Shown: piece by piece, positions 1 through 9,491 of the stretch
Layout of the letters: each line of letters begins with the position of its first letter
Numbering within the stretch: position 1 is the first letter of the stretch
Assembly (NCBI RefSeq): GCF_900115205.1
Contig: NZ_FOYQ01000001.1
Location: forward strand, 248,001 to 312,000
Direction of reading: 5' to 3'
DNA: 64,000 nucleotides
From: Robiginitalea myxolifaciens
Lineage (GTDB): Bacteria > Bacteroidota > Bacteroidia > Flavobacteriales > Flavobacteriaceae
The notes under the pieces: model-generated
The model's database searches: none
Told to the model about the DNA's origin: nothing
What the model saw: the letters and a program-made list of their open reading frames with translations, nothing else
Made by a program: the position numbers and the translations under genes

Positions 1-1211
1 AAGATCTGAAATCCGTTGCTTTGGTAAACCCGGACAGGGGTTCCTGGAAAATAGGATATTCCCTGGATCCTGCTCGCGCGACCGACCCATTGGAAGTTGC
101 CCTTGAAGCTTTAACCCAGGGAGCGGAAAGGTTGCTCCTTCCCGGGGATATTTCGAATACCTCATGGCTGAATGACCTGGAGAATCAATTGCCGGATGGT
201 AGCAAGATTCTTTGGGAATGTGCGGGTGCAAAAATCCCGGATTCCAAGCTTAGGGGACCACACCTTTTCCTGATTGACCCCGTTGGTAACCTGGCGGCCA
301 CCGGAAACTGGGTGGAAAATATGAAGCAGGATCTCAGCGAAGCCGTATACGCTTTCAAAGCCGAAAGCGGACATTTCAGGATCTTGATTCGCGGGGAAGT
401 CTATCAGGAAGCCGGGGCCAACCGGGTTCAGGAACTGGCTTACTCCCTGGCTCATATTCAAGAGTACCTGCTGCGTCTGGAAGCGCTCGGTCAGGATCTG
501 AGTCGTTTGCCTGCACCCGTATTTAAGGTAGCCTTAGGGGGAAATTACTTTATGGATATTGCCAAGTTAAGGGCGCTCAGGAAATTGTGGTACCTCCTGG
601 GCACGGCTTCCGGCCACAGCGGGAAGTGTCAGATAATCGCCCGGCCATCTTTGCGCAACAAGACCCTGTACGACTACAACACCAACATGCTCAGAACCAG
701 CCTGGAAACAATGGCTGCCGTACTCGGGGGAGCAGACGTAATCAGCAACTTGCCCTACGATTCCCTGTATCAGGACCACAATTCTTTTGGGGATCGCATT
801 GCACGTAATCAGCTCTTATTATTAAAACACGAGGGGCACTTGGACAAAGTGCAAAATCCCGCCGACGGAGCGTATTACATTGAATCCCTTACCGAAGACT
901 TGGGCAGCAAAGCCCTGGATCTCTTTAAATCAATGGAGCAAGGAGGAGGATTGCTCGAGCAATTAAAATCCCATACCCTCCAACGGAAAATACGAGAGAA
1001 CGCCACCCGGGAACAGGAAGATCTGACTAAAGGCGAACAGGTATTGGTCGGCACAACGGTTTACCCGAATCCGGCGGATCAAATGGCGGGAGCAGTCTCC
1101 AACGATTTTGCGAAACCGGGTAATGGACATAAGACACTACTCGAACCCCTGCCCATTCGACGCCTGGCACTACCCTATGAACTTAAAAGGTTGGAAGATG
1201 AAGCGCGATAA
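1..1211 (+). CDS. mutA: Methylmalonyl-CoA mutase small subunit, 5' end outside window
   Basis: Small, non-catalytic subunit of the adenosylcobalamin-dependent methylmalonyl-CoA mutase heterodimer, which interconverts succinyl-CoA and methylmalonyl-CoA. The frame is open from base 3 (codons Asp-Leu-Lys-Ser-Val-Ala before Leu at 21), so the TTG at 21 is probably internal and about 50 N-terminal residues lie outside the window; this is inferred from the usual length of about 450 residues. The mutase TIM-barrel signature is visible ([18 protein letters not shown], and the region around residues 215-300 of the visible part). No C-terminal B12 domain or DxHxxG motif is present, as expected for a small subunit. 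The stop codon overlaps the large-subunit gene by 14 bases, so the two are coupled. Confidence 0.93.
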   Translation, partial: DLKSVALVNPDRGSWKIGYSLDPARATDPLEVALEALTQGAERLLLPGDISNTSWLNDLENQLPDGSKILWECAGAKIPDSKLRGPHLFLIDPVGNLAATGNWVENMKQDLSEAVYAFKAESGHFRILIRGEVYQEAGANRVQELAYSLAHIQEYLLRLEALGQDLSRLPAPVFKVALGGNYFMDIAKLRALRKLWYLLGTASGHSGKCQIIARPSLRNKTLYDYNTNMLRTSLETMAAVLGGADVISNLPYDSLYQDHNSFGDRIARNQLLLLKHEGHLDKVQNPADGAYYIESLTEDLGSKALDLFKSMEQGGGLLEQLKSHTLQRKIRENATREQEDLTKGEQVLVGTTVYPNPADQMAGAVSNDFAKPGNGHKTLLEPLPIRRLALPYELKRLEDEAR

Positions 1212-3405
1212 GGTTCAGGATTTACAATGGAATAACGGGGAAGCCACCGCACAATCAGGTGGTGCTTCGGGTACAGCAAAATCCATAGGCGGAGGGTCCG
1301 CTGCAACTGGGGATGAATACATGACTGCCGAAGGCCTCGGTTTAAAACCTAAATACGAAGCCGCGGACATCGAAGCGCTAAAGCTCACCGACTACGCCGC
1401 CGGCCTTCCTCCTTTTCTGCGGGGGCCCTATGGAAGCATGTACGTGCAGCGCCCCTGGACCATACGACAATACGCGGGATTCTCTACTGCGGAAGAAAGT
1501 AATGCTTTCTACAAGAGAAATCTGGCGGCGGGACAAAAAGGGCTTTCGGTGGCCTTTGACCTGCCTACCCACCGGGGTTATGACTCAGACCATCCGCGTG
1601 TAACCGGGGATGTCGGCAAAGCCGGGGTAGCCATTGACAGTGTGGAAGATATGAAGCGCCTTTTCCAGGACATTCCCCTGGATAAGATGTCGGTGTCCAT
1701 GACCATGAACGGAGCGGTTATCCCAATTATGGCCTTCTACATTGTAGCCGCTGAAGAACAAGGGGTATCGCCGGAGCAGCTCGCCGGGACCATTCAAAAC
1801 GATATCCTCAAGGAATTTATGGTGCGCAACACCTATATCTATCCTCCCGAACCCTCCATGCTCCTGGTTGCAGAAATTTTCCGCTACACCAGCAAGCACA
1901 TGCCCAAATTCAACAGCATCAGTATCTCGGGTTACCACATGCATGAAGCGGGGGCGCCGGCACATATGGAGTTGGCATACACCCTGGCCGATGGGTTGGA
2001 ATACCTGCGCACAGGGATTCGCGCCGGCTTGAAAATAGATGCCTTTGCCCCGCGCCTGTCCTTCTTCTGGGGGATCGGGATGAACCATTTCATGGAAATC
2101 GCCAAGCTTCGGGCCGGCAGGCTTCTGTGGGCGAAGATTGTAAAGGACTTCAATCCGGAAAACCCGAAATCCATGGCCCTCAGGACCCATAGTCAAACCT
2201 CCGGCTGGAGCCTGACCGAACAGGATCCTTTTAATAATGTGGCGCGCACCATGATCGAGGCGGCTGCGGCTGCTTTTGGGGGAACGCAGAGCCTGCATAC
2301 CAACGCCCTGGATGAGGCCATTGCCCTGCCTACGGATTTTTCTGCGCGTATTGCCCGGAATACCCAGCTCATCCTGCAACAGGAAAGTGGCATAACCCGA
2401 ACCGTGGACCCCTGGGGAGGGAGTTATTATGTCGAGCACCTCACTGCAGCCCTTTGTGAGAAAGCCTGGGAATTACTCGAAGAAATCGAAAGTCACGGCG
2501 GTATGACCCGGGCTATTGAAGCCGGGATCCCGAAAATGCGTATCGAAGAGGCCGCTGCGCGCAAGCAGGCCCGAATCGACAGCGGAAAGGACGTAATTGT
2601 TGGCTTAAATCGTTTTGAAAGTCCGGACGACTCGCCATTGCAAATTCTGGAAGTAGACAACACCAAAGTACGCCAGCAACAGGTAGCACGCCTGGAGGCG
2701 TTAAAGGCAAATCGCAATGAGGCCGAAGTACAGGATGCCCTGGCGATTCTGGAAACGACAGCGCGAGAAAAGCTCACCGGAGAACCCGGGGGGGATACTG
2801 ATTCAAATTTATTAGCTTTAGCCGTAAATGCGGCTCGCAAAAGGGCCAGCTTGGGAGAAATTAGTATGGCCCTGGAAAAGGCTTTCGGAAGACATACGGC
2901 CCAGGTTCAATCCATAACCGGAGTGTACGCCAAAGAAATTCAAAACGACCCAGATTTTAAACGCGCCCAGGAACTTTCCGACCGTTTTGCCGCGGCCGAT
3001 GGGCGACGCCCGCGAATAATGATCGCGAAAATGGGACAGGACGGTCATGACCGCGGTGCCAAAGTTGTTGCTACGGCCTATGCCGACCTGGGTTTTGACG
3101 TGGATATCGGCCCCCTCTTCCAAACCCCGGCCGAAGCCGCAAAGCAAGCCGTAGAAAATGACGTACATATCCTGGGGGTGTCTTCGCTTGCAGCGGGTCA
3201 CAAAACCCTGGTTCCCGAGGTGATTAAAGCACTAGCCGATATGGGCAGACCTGAAATTCGGGTAATTGTCGGTGGGGTAATTCCCAAACAGGATTATGAC
3301 TTTTTGCACGCTGCCGGAGTAAGCGGAATTTACGGTCCGGGGACCAGGATTAGCGAGGCAGCCGTAGAAATTCTGGAGGGTTTACTGGAAAGTATCCGGG
3401 ATTGA
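1198..3405 (+). CDS. mutB: Methylmalonyl-CoA mutase large (catalytic) subunit
   Basis: Catalytic subunit of methylmalonyl-CoA mutase, used in propionate and branched-chain catabolism or in reverse for propionyl-CoA formation. From the ATG at 1198 it has 735 residues, close to the family norm. The frame is open further upstream (ATG at 1123, TTG at 1108), but those starts would lie deep inside mutA. The catalytic TIM barrel covers about residues 60-560, with the typical [18 protein letters not shown] stretch. The C-terminal B12-binding domain carries D615-G-H617-D-R-G, where His617 is the expected lower axial cobalt ligand. A Gly/Ser/Ala-rich linker follows the N-terminus (about residues 12-40). 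The gene overlaps mutA by 14 bases; no chaperone gene (meaB) is seen in the window. Confidence 0.96.
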   Translation: MKRDKVQDLQWNNGEATAQSGGASGTAKSIGGGSAATGDEYMTAEGLGLKPKYEAADIEALKLTDYAAGLPPFLRGPYGSMYVQRPWTIRQYAGFSTAEESNAFYKRNLAAGQKGLSVAFDLPTHRGYDSDHPRVTGDVGKAGVAIDSVEDMKRLFQDIPLDKMSVSMTMNGAVIPIMAFYIVAAEEQGVSPEQLAGTIQNDILKEFMVRNTYIYPPEPSMLLVAEIFRYTSKHMPKFNSISISGYHMHEAGAPAHMELAYTLADGLEYLRTGIRAGLKIDAFAPRLSFFWGIGMNHFMEIAKLRAGRLLWAKIVKDFNPENPKSMALRTHSQTSGWSLTEQDPFNNVARTMIEAAAAAFGGTQSLHTNALDEAIALPTDFSARIARNTQLILQQESGITRTVDPWGGSYYVEHLTAALCEKAWELLEEIESHGGMTRAIEAGIPKMRIEEAAARKQARIDSGKDVIVGLNRFESPDDSPLQILEVDNTKVRQQQVARLEALKANRNEAEVQDALAILETTAREKLTGEPGGDTDSNLLALAVNAARKRASLGEISMALEKAFGRHTAQVQSITGVYAKEIQNDPDFKRAQELSDRFAAADGRRPRIMIAKMGQDGHDRGAKVVATAYADLGFDVDIGPLFQTPAEAAKQAVENDVHILGVSSLAAGHKTLVPEVIKALADMGRPEIRVIVGGVIPKQDYDFLHAAGVSGIYGPGTRISEAAVEILEGLLESIRD

Positions 3406-3515
3406 TTGCAGCCAAGTGACTCAGCTTGTTAAAGTTTAGCCACTATTGTCCTCAAACCCCCGAAGTTATTCACTTCCTGTTAACAACTATCGTTTCCTCA
3501 ACTGGCAAATAATCG

Positions 3516-3523
3516 TATTTTTA
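3516..3523 (+). promoter_or_regulatory. Putative -7 element upstream of parA
   Basis: TATTTTTA, 20 bases before the parA start, in the only non-coding gap (138 bases) between mutB and parA. It differs from the Bacteroidota consensus TAnnTTTG at the last base. The same TATTTTTA octamer occurs before DUF3810 (22311), the large amidohydrolase gene (23540), rel (38493) and fur (40750), which supports it as a real variant. No clear -33 TTTG was found at the right distance. Confidence 0.35.
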
Positions 3524-3543
3524 AGCCCTAACTTATCTTACTT

Positions 3544-4317
3544 ATGGGCAAGATTATTGCTATAGCGAATCAAAAGGGAGGCGTAGGTAAAACGACCACA
3601 ACCGTTAATCTGGCTGCTGCCCTTGGTGTCCTTGAAAAAAAGGTCCTGCTGATCGATGCAGACCCTCAGGCCAATGCAACTTCGGGCCTGGGCGTTGATG
3701 TGGAGGATATCGCTATCGGAAGCTATCAATTGCTGGAACATACTAAAGAAGCCGCCGAGTGTGTGGTTGGAACGAATTCCCCCAATGTGGACCTGATTCC
3801 AGCCCATATTGACCTGGTGGCTATCGAAATCGAACTGGTAGACCAGGATCGCCGGGAATACATGCTTAAGGAAGCCCTTGCGGGAATAAAACACAGCTAC
3901 GATTATATCCTGATCGACTGTGCCCCTTCCCTGGGTTTGCTCACCCTGAATGCCTTGACGGCTGCCGATTCGGTAATCATCCCTATTCAATGTGAATATT
4001 TTGCCCTGGAAGGTCTGGGCAAACTGCTCAATACCGTCAAAAGTGTCCAGCGTATCCATAATCCGGATCTGGATATCGAAGGGATGTTACTAACGATGTA
4101 CGATTCCCGCCTGAGACTTTCCAATCAGGTTGTCGAAGAGGTTCGCAAACATTTCGGAGATATGGTATTTGAAACCATCATTCAACGCAACGTGCGCCTG
4201 AGTGAGGCTCCAAGCTACGGGGAAAGTATCATCAAATACGATGCGAGCAGCAAAGGCGCGGCCAATTACCTGAACATGGCGCACGAACTCTTACAGAAAA
4301 ACCCTCAAACCGTTTAA
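3544..4317 (+). CDS. parA: ParA/Soj chromosome-partitioning ATPase
   Basis: ATPase of the chromosomal ParABS segregation system. It forms an ATP-dependent gradient on the nucleoid and is stimulated by ParB. The 257-residue protein begins with the deviant Walker A motif KGGVGKTTTT (residues about 10-19). It has the Walker A' region DADPQANATSGLG and the Walker B-like sequence YILIDCAPSLG, and the length is normal for a chromosomal Soj-type protein. The stop codon is immediately followed by the parB ATG with no gap. No parS-like palindrome was recognised in the window. Confidence 0.96.
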   Translation: MGKIIAIANQKGGVGKTTTTVNLAAALGVLEKKVLLIDADPQANATSGLGVDVEDIAIGSYQLLEHTKEAAECVVGTNSPNVDLIPAHIDLVAIEIELVDQDRREYMLKEALAGIKHSYDYILIDCAPSLGLLTLNALTAADSVIIPIQCEYFALEGLGKLLNTVKSVQRIHNPDLDIEGMLLTMYDSRLRLSNQVVEEVRKHFGDMVFETIIQRNVRLSEAPSYGESIIKYDASSKGAANYLNMAHELLQKNPQTV

Positions 4318-5229
4318 ATGGCAAAGGCAACCAAAAAGCAGGCGCTGGGTCGCGGCTTGTCGGCCCTTTTAAACGATCCTGATAACGATATCAAATCGGC
4401 GAGCGACCGCAATGCCGACCAGGTTGTGGGCTCTATAGTAGAGCTGGATCTGGAACGGATTGAGGTAAACCCCTATCAGCCCCGTACAAATTTTAGCGAG
4501 GAAGCCCTGGAGGAATTAGCCACCTCCATCAAAGAACTCGGTTTGATCCAACCTATTACGGTTCGTAAAATGGATTTTAACCGGTACCAGTTGGTCTCCG
4601 GTGAAAGACGTTTCCGAGCCTCTCAGAGAATTGGCCTCAAAACAATTCCCGCCTATATCCGCCTGGCCAATGACCAGGAAACCCTGGAGATGGCCCTGGT
4701 CGAAAACATTCAGCGCCAGGATCTGGATCCTGTTGAGATTGCCTTGTCCTATCAGCGTCTGATCGATGAGATCGGCCTTACTCAGGAAAGGCTTAGTGAC
4801 CGGGTGGGTAAAAAGCGAAGCACGATTACCAATTACCTGCGATTGCTGAAACTGGACCCCATCCTGCAAACCGGGATGCGAGATGGCTTTATCAGTATGG
4901 GACACGGCCGGGCTCTGGTCAACGTGGAGAATCGCGACAAGCAACTCAGCATCTACGAGAAAATACTTGCCGACGGCCTTTCGGTTCGCCAGACAGAATC
5001 CCTGGTACGCGAGTCCCGTGAAGGAGCTCCTCAAACGCAGGGCAGCCCGTCTGCAACAAAAACTGCCGTGCGGCTCCCGGGTTATGCTACCCAGGGACAA
5101 GAAGAGCTGAAAGCCTTCCTGCAGGCGGCTGTTAAAGTACAGGCTAAGGGAAGTAAAGGAAAAATTACGGTCCCTTTTAGCTCTGAAGACGAATTCCGAA
5201 GAATTCTCAAAAGAATCACGGGTGTCTAG
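4318..5229 (+). CDS. parB: ParB/Spo0J centromere-binding CTPase
   Basis: Binds parS sites near the origin and loads onto DNA as a CTP-dependent clamp. The 303-residue protein contains the N-terminal ParB/Srx domain, with the CTP-binding GERRFRA motif at about residue 95 after the NPYQPR segment. The central HTH follows (ENIQRQDLDPVEIA, then about residues 145-215). A poorly conserved linker separates these from the C-terminal dimerisation segment. It starts directly after the parA stop codon and overlaps the next gene by 8 bases. Confidence 0.96.
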   Translation: MAKATKKQALGRGLSALLNDPDNDIKSASDRNADQVVGSIVELDLERIEVNPYQPRTNFSEEALEELATSIKELGLIQPITVRKMDFNRYQLVSGERRFRASQRIGLKTIPAYIRLANDQETLEMALVENIQRQDLDPVEIALSYQRLIDEIGLTQERLSDRVGKKRSTITNYLRLLKLDPILQTGMRDGFISMGHGRALVNVENRDKQLSIYEKILADGLSVRQTESLVRESREGAPQTQGSPSATKTAVRLPGYATQGQEELKAFLQAAVKVQAKGSKGKITVPFSSEDEFRRILKRITGV

Positions 5230-5944
5230 GGGAATCATTTTCCTCCTCCTGCTATTGGTTGCCCCTGCACTTTGGGGACAGCAACCCAGCGATTCTCTGC
5301 AAACAACACCTCCGCAACAGGTCGATTCCACCCTGCAGCAGGAGGAGCTAAGCCGGAAAGAAGCTCGGAGAAACGCACGAAAAGCCCAGGACTCCCTGAA
5401 AAGGGATCTCCGGGAAAAAGGGATTTCCATTGAAGATGTGCAACAGCGACAGGAAGTCAATCCACTCGCCCCTAGCCGGGCCGCCTTTTATTCGGCAGTA
5501 CTCCCGGGTCTGGGACAAGCTTATAACAAGCGATACTGGAAGGTTCCCATAGTATGGGGAGCCATCGGCACAGGAGTTGCCGTTTACCTGTACAATGATG
5601 GTTTATACGATCGATTCCGAACTGCTTTTAAACGCCGGCAGGCGGGTTTTACCGATGATGAGTTCTTCGACGTAAATCCGGACGACGATATTATCCCTAC
5701 AGACCCCCTGTTTTCCCTGGAGGCCCTGGAAGATGGGCAGGAGCGCTACCAGCGCGACCGGGACCTGGCCATGCTTATTACTATTGCCCTTTACGCACTC
5801 AATATTATCGATGCCAATGTGGATGCCCATTTGAAACAATACAATGTGGATGAAAACCTGAGTTTGAATATCCAGCCTTATCTGGAGCTCACTCCCATTG
5901 AGCAAGTTCCCAATTATGGGCTGGCGATGCGGATATCATTCTGA
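5222..5944 (+). CDS. DUF5683 family secreted/membrane protein
   Basis: A 240-residue protein of unknown function in the DUF5683 family, which is commonly found between parB and dapB in Flavobacteriia. The start is GTG at 5222, inside the end of parB, giving a clean signal peptide (hydrophobic residues 5-17, then Ala-Leu-Trp-Gly-Gln). Next come a Lys/Glu/Gln-rich charged stretch (about 35-75) and a hydrophobic region with the family signature SAVLPGLGQAYNKRYWKVP (about 90-125). A second hydrophobic segment lies near residues 185-200. The signal peptide and hydrophobic pairs suggest an envelope protein; no catalytic motif is evident. Confidence 0.85.
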   Translation: MSRGIIFLLLLLVAPALWGQQPSDSLQTTPPQQVDSTLQQEELSRKEARRNARKAQDSLKRDLREKGISIEDVQQRQEVNPLAPSRAAFYSAVLPGLGQAYNKRYWKVPIVWGAIGTGVAVYLYNDGLYDRFRTAFKRRQAGFTDDEFFDVNPDDDIIPTDPLFSLEALEDGQERYQRDRDLAMLITIALYALNIIDANVDAHLKQYNVDENLSLNIQPYLELTPIEQVPNYGLAMRISF

Positions 5945-5948
5945 CAAA

Positions 5949-6650
5949 ATGAAGATAGGATTATTCGGATATGGCAAAATGGGGCAGCTTCTCGACAAGT
6001 TGGCCACGGAACAGGGCGATGAAATCGTAGCCCGGATCGATGGACCGGATTCGGATCCGCCACTCGATCAAATGGACGTAGCTATCGACTTCAGCCTCCC
6101 GGAATCTGCCTTTGATAATATTTCGCTTTGTCTGAAGGCGGGTGTACCTGTGGTGTCCGGTACTACCGGCTGGTTAGATCGGTACGAGGAAGCAGTAGCC
6201 CTCTGTGGGGAAACCGGAGGAGCCCTACTCTATGCCTCGAATTTCAGCCTGGGGGTAAACCTGTTTTTTGCCCTAAACGAACAACTTGCGCGGCTCATGC
6301 AAAACGCCCCGGGATATGCCGTCCACCTGGAAGAAACCCATCACATACACAAGTTGGATGCTCCAAGCGGAACCGCCATTACCCTGGCAGAAGGGGTTGT
6401 GGAAAACAGCGATTACCCGGCCTGGAAACCCGAGGAAGCCCCTGGCTTGGGACTGCCCATTCGTTCCATCCGGGAAGGGGAAGTACCCGGCACCCATGTG
6501 GTTAGCTGGAGTTCTCCGGTAGATCGAATCGATATTACCCATACCGCACATAACCGGGAAGGTTTTGCTCGAGGCGCCTTGTTTGCCGCATCCTGGTTAG
6601 TTGGAAAGCAAGGGGTATTCAGCATGAAAGATGTGTTAAACCTCCGTTAA
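5949..6650 (+). CDS. dapB: 4-hydroxy-tetrahydrodipicolinate reductase
   Basis: NAD(P)H-dependent reductase of the lysine/diaminopimelate pathway, so it supplies cell-wall DAP as well as lysine. The start chosen is ATG 5949 (MKIGLFGYGKMG), because the Rossmann GxGxMG motif must sit at the N-terminus; the frame is open upstream to 5898 but that part overlaps the preceding gene. The 233-residue protein shows the substrate-binding and catalytic signature EETHHIHKLDAPSGTA (about residues 129-144). The length is slightly short, typical of Bacteroidota DapB. It lies 4 bases after DUF5683. Confidence 0.95.
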   Translation: MKIGLFGYGKMGQLLDKLATEQGDEIVARIDGPDSDPPLDQMDVAIDFSLPESAFDNISLCLKAGVPVVSGTTGWLDRYEEAVALCGETGGALLYASNFSLGVNLFFALNEQLARLMQNAPGYAVHLEETHHIHKLDAPSGTAITLAEGVVENSDYPAWKPEEAPGLGLPIRSIREGEVPGTHVVSWSSPVDRIDITHTAHNREGFARGALFAASWLVGKQGVFSMKDVLNLR

Positions 6651-6766
6651 GCCAATGCCCGGATTCCTCCTGAAAGGCTTACTTTGATCAAAATTCCTAA
6701 TTTTCTGCGCCAGAACTCTCATATTTGCCAACCAAAGCGCACTAAGACCTAAAACCAAAGACACTC

Positions 6767-8479
6767 ATGAACTTTACCCAGTGGATCCTCTTCTTTTTCG
6801 CGGTACAGCTCATTCATTTTCTCGGAACCTGGAAACTCTATCAAAAAGCCGGTCGTAAAGCCTGGGAAGCCGCTGTCCCTATTTACAACGCCTATGTCTT
6901 GATGCAAATCATCGGACGTCCGAGATGGTGGGTGCTACTGCTTTTTATTCCGATCATCAATTTGTTGATGTTCCCGGTGGTCTGGGTGGAAACGGCCCGG
7001 AGTTTTGGACAAAACAAGCTTAAGGATACCTGGTTGGTGCTCCTCAGCCTTGGGTTTTATCTGTATTATATCAACTACGCCCTGGACGTGAGCCATGTGC
7101 CAAATCGCGACCTGAACCCGAAATCTGCTTCAGGGGAGTGGGTATCGTCTATCGTTTTTGCCGTGGTAGCGGCCACCTTCGTGCATACCTATTTTATGCA
7201 GCCCTATGTGATCCCGACAGGGTCCCTGGAAAGAACCCTTCGTGTCGGGGACCTGCTTTTTGTGAGCAAGATGCATTACGGGGCCCGCGTGCCTATGACA
7301 ACTGTCGCTGCCCCCATGGTACACGATACGCTTCCGGTAATAGGAACGCGTTCCTATTTGAAAAAACCACAATTACCCTACATGAGGCTTCCGGGCTTTC
7401 AGGAGGTCAAAAAGAACGACCTGGTGGTCTTTAGCTGGCCTGCCGATACCGTAAAGCAGTTTTTTCAGTTGGATAAGCGCGTAGATAAGCCCATTGATAA
7501 GAAGTCCAATTACGTAAAGCGATGTGTCGGTACCCCAGGAGATTCGCTTCAGGTTATCGATGGCTATGTATTCGTTAACGGCCAACAGCTCGAACTTTCC
7601 GAGCGGGCACGTCCCATGTACGACTACACAGCTTATAGCAGCAAAGGAGTGGCTACGGAATGGTTCCGTCGGGTAGGCGCCGACGAGTTTGTGCGCACCT
7701 ATCTGTGCGAACAACTCAACCAGTCCCAGCTGAATTTTATCGTACCCTACATTCGCCAATCCCAAAATCAAAACGGACAAACCGTAATTATTACAGATGC
7801 CCAGGGGCTATCTGTAGAAGTTGTACGCGCCGCTGGGATACGCAATATCCGGGAGATTTCCCTGCGGGAGCGCGCAGTAGCCCTAACGGATGAAATGGCC
7901 GAGGCCTTAAGAAACATTAAGGGCGTTGATTCCCTGGTGCGGCTGGTTGAGCCAGCAGGTACTGCAGGATTCAAAATTTTCCCAGAAAATCCGCGCTACC
8001 CATGGAATTATGATAATCTCGGACCCATCTATATCCCGGGAGCCGGAGACCAGGTTGCCTTAAGTCCCGAAGTACTGCCCCTATACAAAAAGATAATTCG
8101 TGATTATGAAGGTCATGATGTAAGCGTAAACGGGAATCAGGTCTATATCGATGGCCAGCCCGCAACCAGCTTTACCTTTACCCAGGATTATTACTGGATG
8201 ATGGGAGATAATCGCGACCACTCCGAGGACAGCCGCGCCTGGGGATATGTACCGGCCAACCACATTGTGGGTAAGCCAGTATTTATCTGGATGAGCTTTG
8301 ATAATTTCAATCAGGGCATGGCCAATTGGAAGCCACGTTGGGACCGCATATTCACAACGGTCAGTGGCAGCGGGGAGCCTCAGTCTTATTTCCGGCATTT
8401 TTTGGTAGCCCTGGCTGCCTTCTTTGTCCTGGATTATTTCTGGAGGAAACGACGCAAGAAAAAGAAGCAGGGCGCATAA
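6767..8479 (+). CDS. lepB: Signal peptidase I, long Bacteroidota type
   Basis: Membrane serine/lysine protease that removes signal peptides from exported proteins. The 570-residue protein is about twice the size of the E. coli core domain. It has an N-terminal multi-pass region (hydrophobic segments near 5-20, 53-75, 88-105 and 125-145) with a DUF5684-like look. The catalytic Ser153 follows in PTGSLERTL, the general base is Lys251 in YVKRCVGTPGD, and box E GDNRDHSEDSRAWG lies near residue 481. Between the Lys box and box E is an insertion of over 150 residues without recognised motifs. A C-terminal transmembrane helix (about 542-557) is followed by a Lys/Arg-rich tail. Confidence 0.93.
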   Translation: MNFTQWILFFFAVQLIHFLGTWKLYQKAGRKAWEAAVPIYNAYVLMQIIGRPRWWVLLLFIPIINLLMFPVVWVETARSFGQNKLKDTWLVLLSLGFYLYYINYALDVSHVPNRDLNPKSASGEWVSSIVFAVVAATFVHTYFMQPYVIPTGSLERTLRVGDLLFVSKMHYGARVPMTTVAAPMVHDTLPVIGTRSYLKKPQLPYMRLPGFQEVKKNDLVVFSWPADTVKQFFQLDKRVDKPIDKKSNYVKRCVGTPGDSLQVIDGYVFVNGQQLELSERARPMYDYTAYSSKGVATEWFRRVGADEFVRTYLCEQLNQSQLNFIVPYIRQSQNQNGQTVIITDAQGLSVEVVRAAGIRNIREISLRERAVALTDEMAEALRNIKGVDSLVRLVEPAGTAGFKIFPENPRYPWNYDNLGPIYIPGAGDQVALSPEVLPLYKKIIRDYEGHDVSVNGNQVYIDGQPATSFTFTQDYYWMMGDNRDHSEDSRAWGYVPANHIVGKPVFIWMSFDNFNQGMANWKPRWDRIFTTVSGSGEPQSYFRHFLVALAAFFVLDYFWRKRRKKKKQGA

Positions 8480-8504
8480 TGCCTGTGAGCGAATACCGCT
8501 GAAC

Positions 8505-9134
8505 GTGGAGCTACTCCTACATCCTACTTATTTTCCCAATGTCATCAGTCTACGATGCCTTCAGGAAGGCGGGGTTGTTTGGGAAGTTTGGGATAACTAC
8601 CAGAAGCAAACGTACCGTAACCGCTGTTACATCTGTACCGATCGCGGACGGCAAATGCTCAACATCCCAATTCGACATAGCGGAGGAGCTAATGGCCGCC
8701 AACGTTACCGGGATGTTCAGATAGACAACACTTACCCCTGGCAACGTCAACATTGGCGGAGCCTGGAAACCGCCTATCGCGCTGCCCCCTTTTTTGAGTA
8801 TTACGAATCGAGGCTCCGGAAAATCTTCGAAGAGGAATTCGAAACACTCCTTGACCTGAACCTAAGTACGGCGAGGCTGCTCTGTGAATTGCTGGAAATA
8901 GATTTTCCCGAAGCTACATCCACTGCTTATGAAGCTGAACCCAACGAAAAACAGGACCTGCGATTCCTGGCCGGCGCCAAAACCCCGCTCGATCTTGACT
9001 TTCCTTCCTATCCCCAGGTTTTTGAAGACCGACACCCCTTTGTTGCCAACCTCAGTGGATTGGACTTACTTTTTAATGAGGGGAAACTCGCCGGGGAATA
9101 CCTTAAAAAAATATCCTTGCCTGTACAATCGTGA
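8505..9134 (+). CDS. WbqC family protein
   Basis: A 209-residue WbqC-like protein (family first noted in O-antigen loci; biochemical role unsettled). The signature LLLHPTYFPNVISL lies at the extreme N-terminus, followed by CYICTDRGRQMLNIPI and the family-typical YPWQRQHWRSLETAYRAAPFFEYY block (given here in part: Trp-Gln-Arg-Gln-His-Trp, then Ala-Pro-Phe-Phe-Glu). The start is judged to be GTG 8505, because homologues begin just before the LHPTYFP motif. The frame is open back to 8424, but that part lies inside lepB and gives a basic non-homologous leader. The stop overlaps the next start as TGATG. Confidence 0.85.
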   Translation: MELLLHPTYFPNVISLRCLQEGGVVWEVWDNYQKQTYRNRCYICTDRGRQMLNIPIRHSGGANGRQRYRDVQIDNTYPWQRQHWRSLETAYRAAPFFEYYESRLRKIFEEEFETLLDLNLSTARLLCELLEIDFPEATSTAYEAEPNEKQDLRFLAGAKTPLDLDFPSYPQVFEDRHPFVANLSGLDLLFNEGKLAGEYLKKISLPVQS

Positions 9135-9454
9135 TGCGGGATCTACTCCATTATGGCTTGCACCTGGGTCTTCCGCTCCTGGCTGCACTCCTGGTTTACA
9201 GGGAAAAGTTTTGGAGGGCATTCTTTTGGATGCTGGCAGGCTGGAGTATTGACATAGACCATCTACTTGCCGATCCTATTTACGACCCCATGCGTTGCAG
9301 TCCGGGATTTCACCTGCTTCACAGTTTACCGGCTTTGGGAGTCTATTACATCCTGGCCGTTTATCCGAAAACGAGATGGTTTGGATTGGGTTTAATCATG
9401 CACCTGATCGCCGACTCCTTCGATTGCTGGGCAATTCTGGAATTTTCAAGCTAG
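9134..9454 (+). CDS. DUF6122 family small membrane protein
   Basis: A small (106-residue) hydrophobic protein of the DUF6122 family, confined to Bacteroidota as far as I know. It has about three membrane segments, with polar residues in His-Tyr-Gly-Leu-His near the N-terminus, DIDHLLADPIYDP in the middle and MHLIADSFDC near the end. The conserved His and Asp residues resemble those of metal-dependent membrane hydrolases such as YdjM, but that link is only an inference. The ATG at 9134 overlaps the WbqC stop (TGATG), so the two are probably coupled. It meets the rhomboid operon head-on, 37 bases away. Confidence 0.75.
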   Translation: MRDLLHYGLHLGLPLLAALLVYREKFWRAFFWMLAGWSIDIDHLLADPIYDPMRCSPGFHLLHSLPALGVYYILAVYPKTRWFGLGLIMHLIADSFDCWAILEFSS

Positions 9455-9491
9455 GTGATGCATTGGACCTGGACCGCGAATCCTCCCGGTA

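Noticed and set aside
21-21. TTG at 21 as the true start of the mutase small subunit
   Set aside because: The frame is open and homologous in character back to base 3, and the visible protein is about 50 residues short of the family length, so the real start lies outside the window.
1585-2439. Long minus-strand reading frame (284 codons) opposite mutB
   Set aside because: mutB is a clear homologue on the plus strand; the antisense frame is a composition shadow with no family features. The same applies to 4516-5460 (opposite parB), 25296-26105 (opposite the amidohydrolase) and 30953-31774 (opposite katG).
3466-3474. TTATTCACT, one mismatch from a DnaA box, upstream of parA
   Set aside because: Only one copy, no cluster of boxes and no AT-rich unwinding region or dnaA/dnaN gene; not evidence for an origin.
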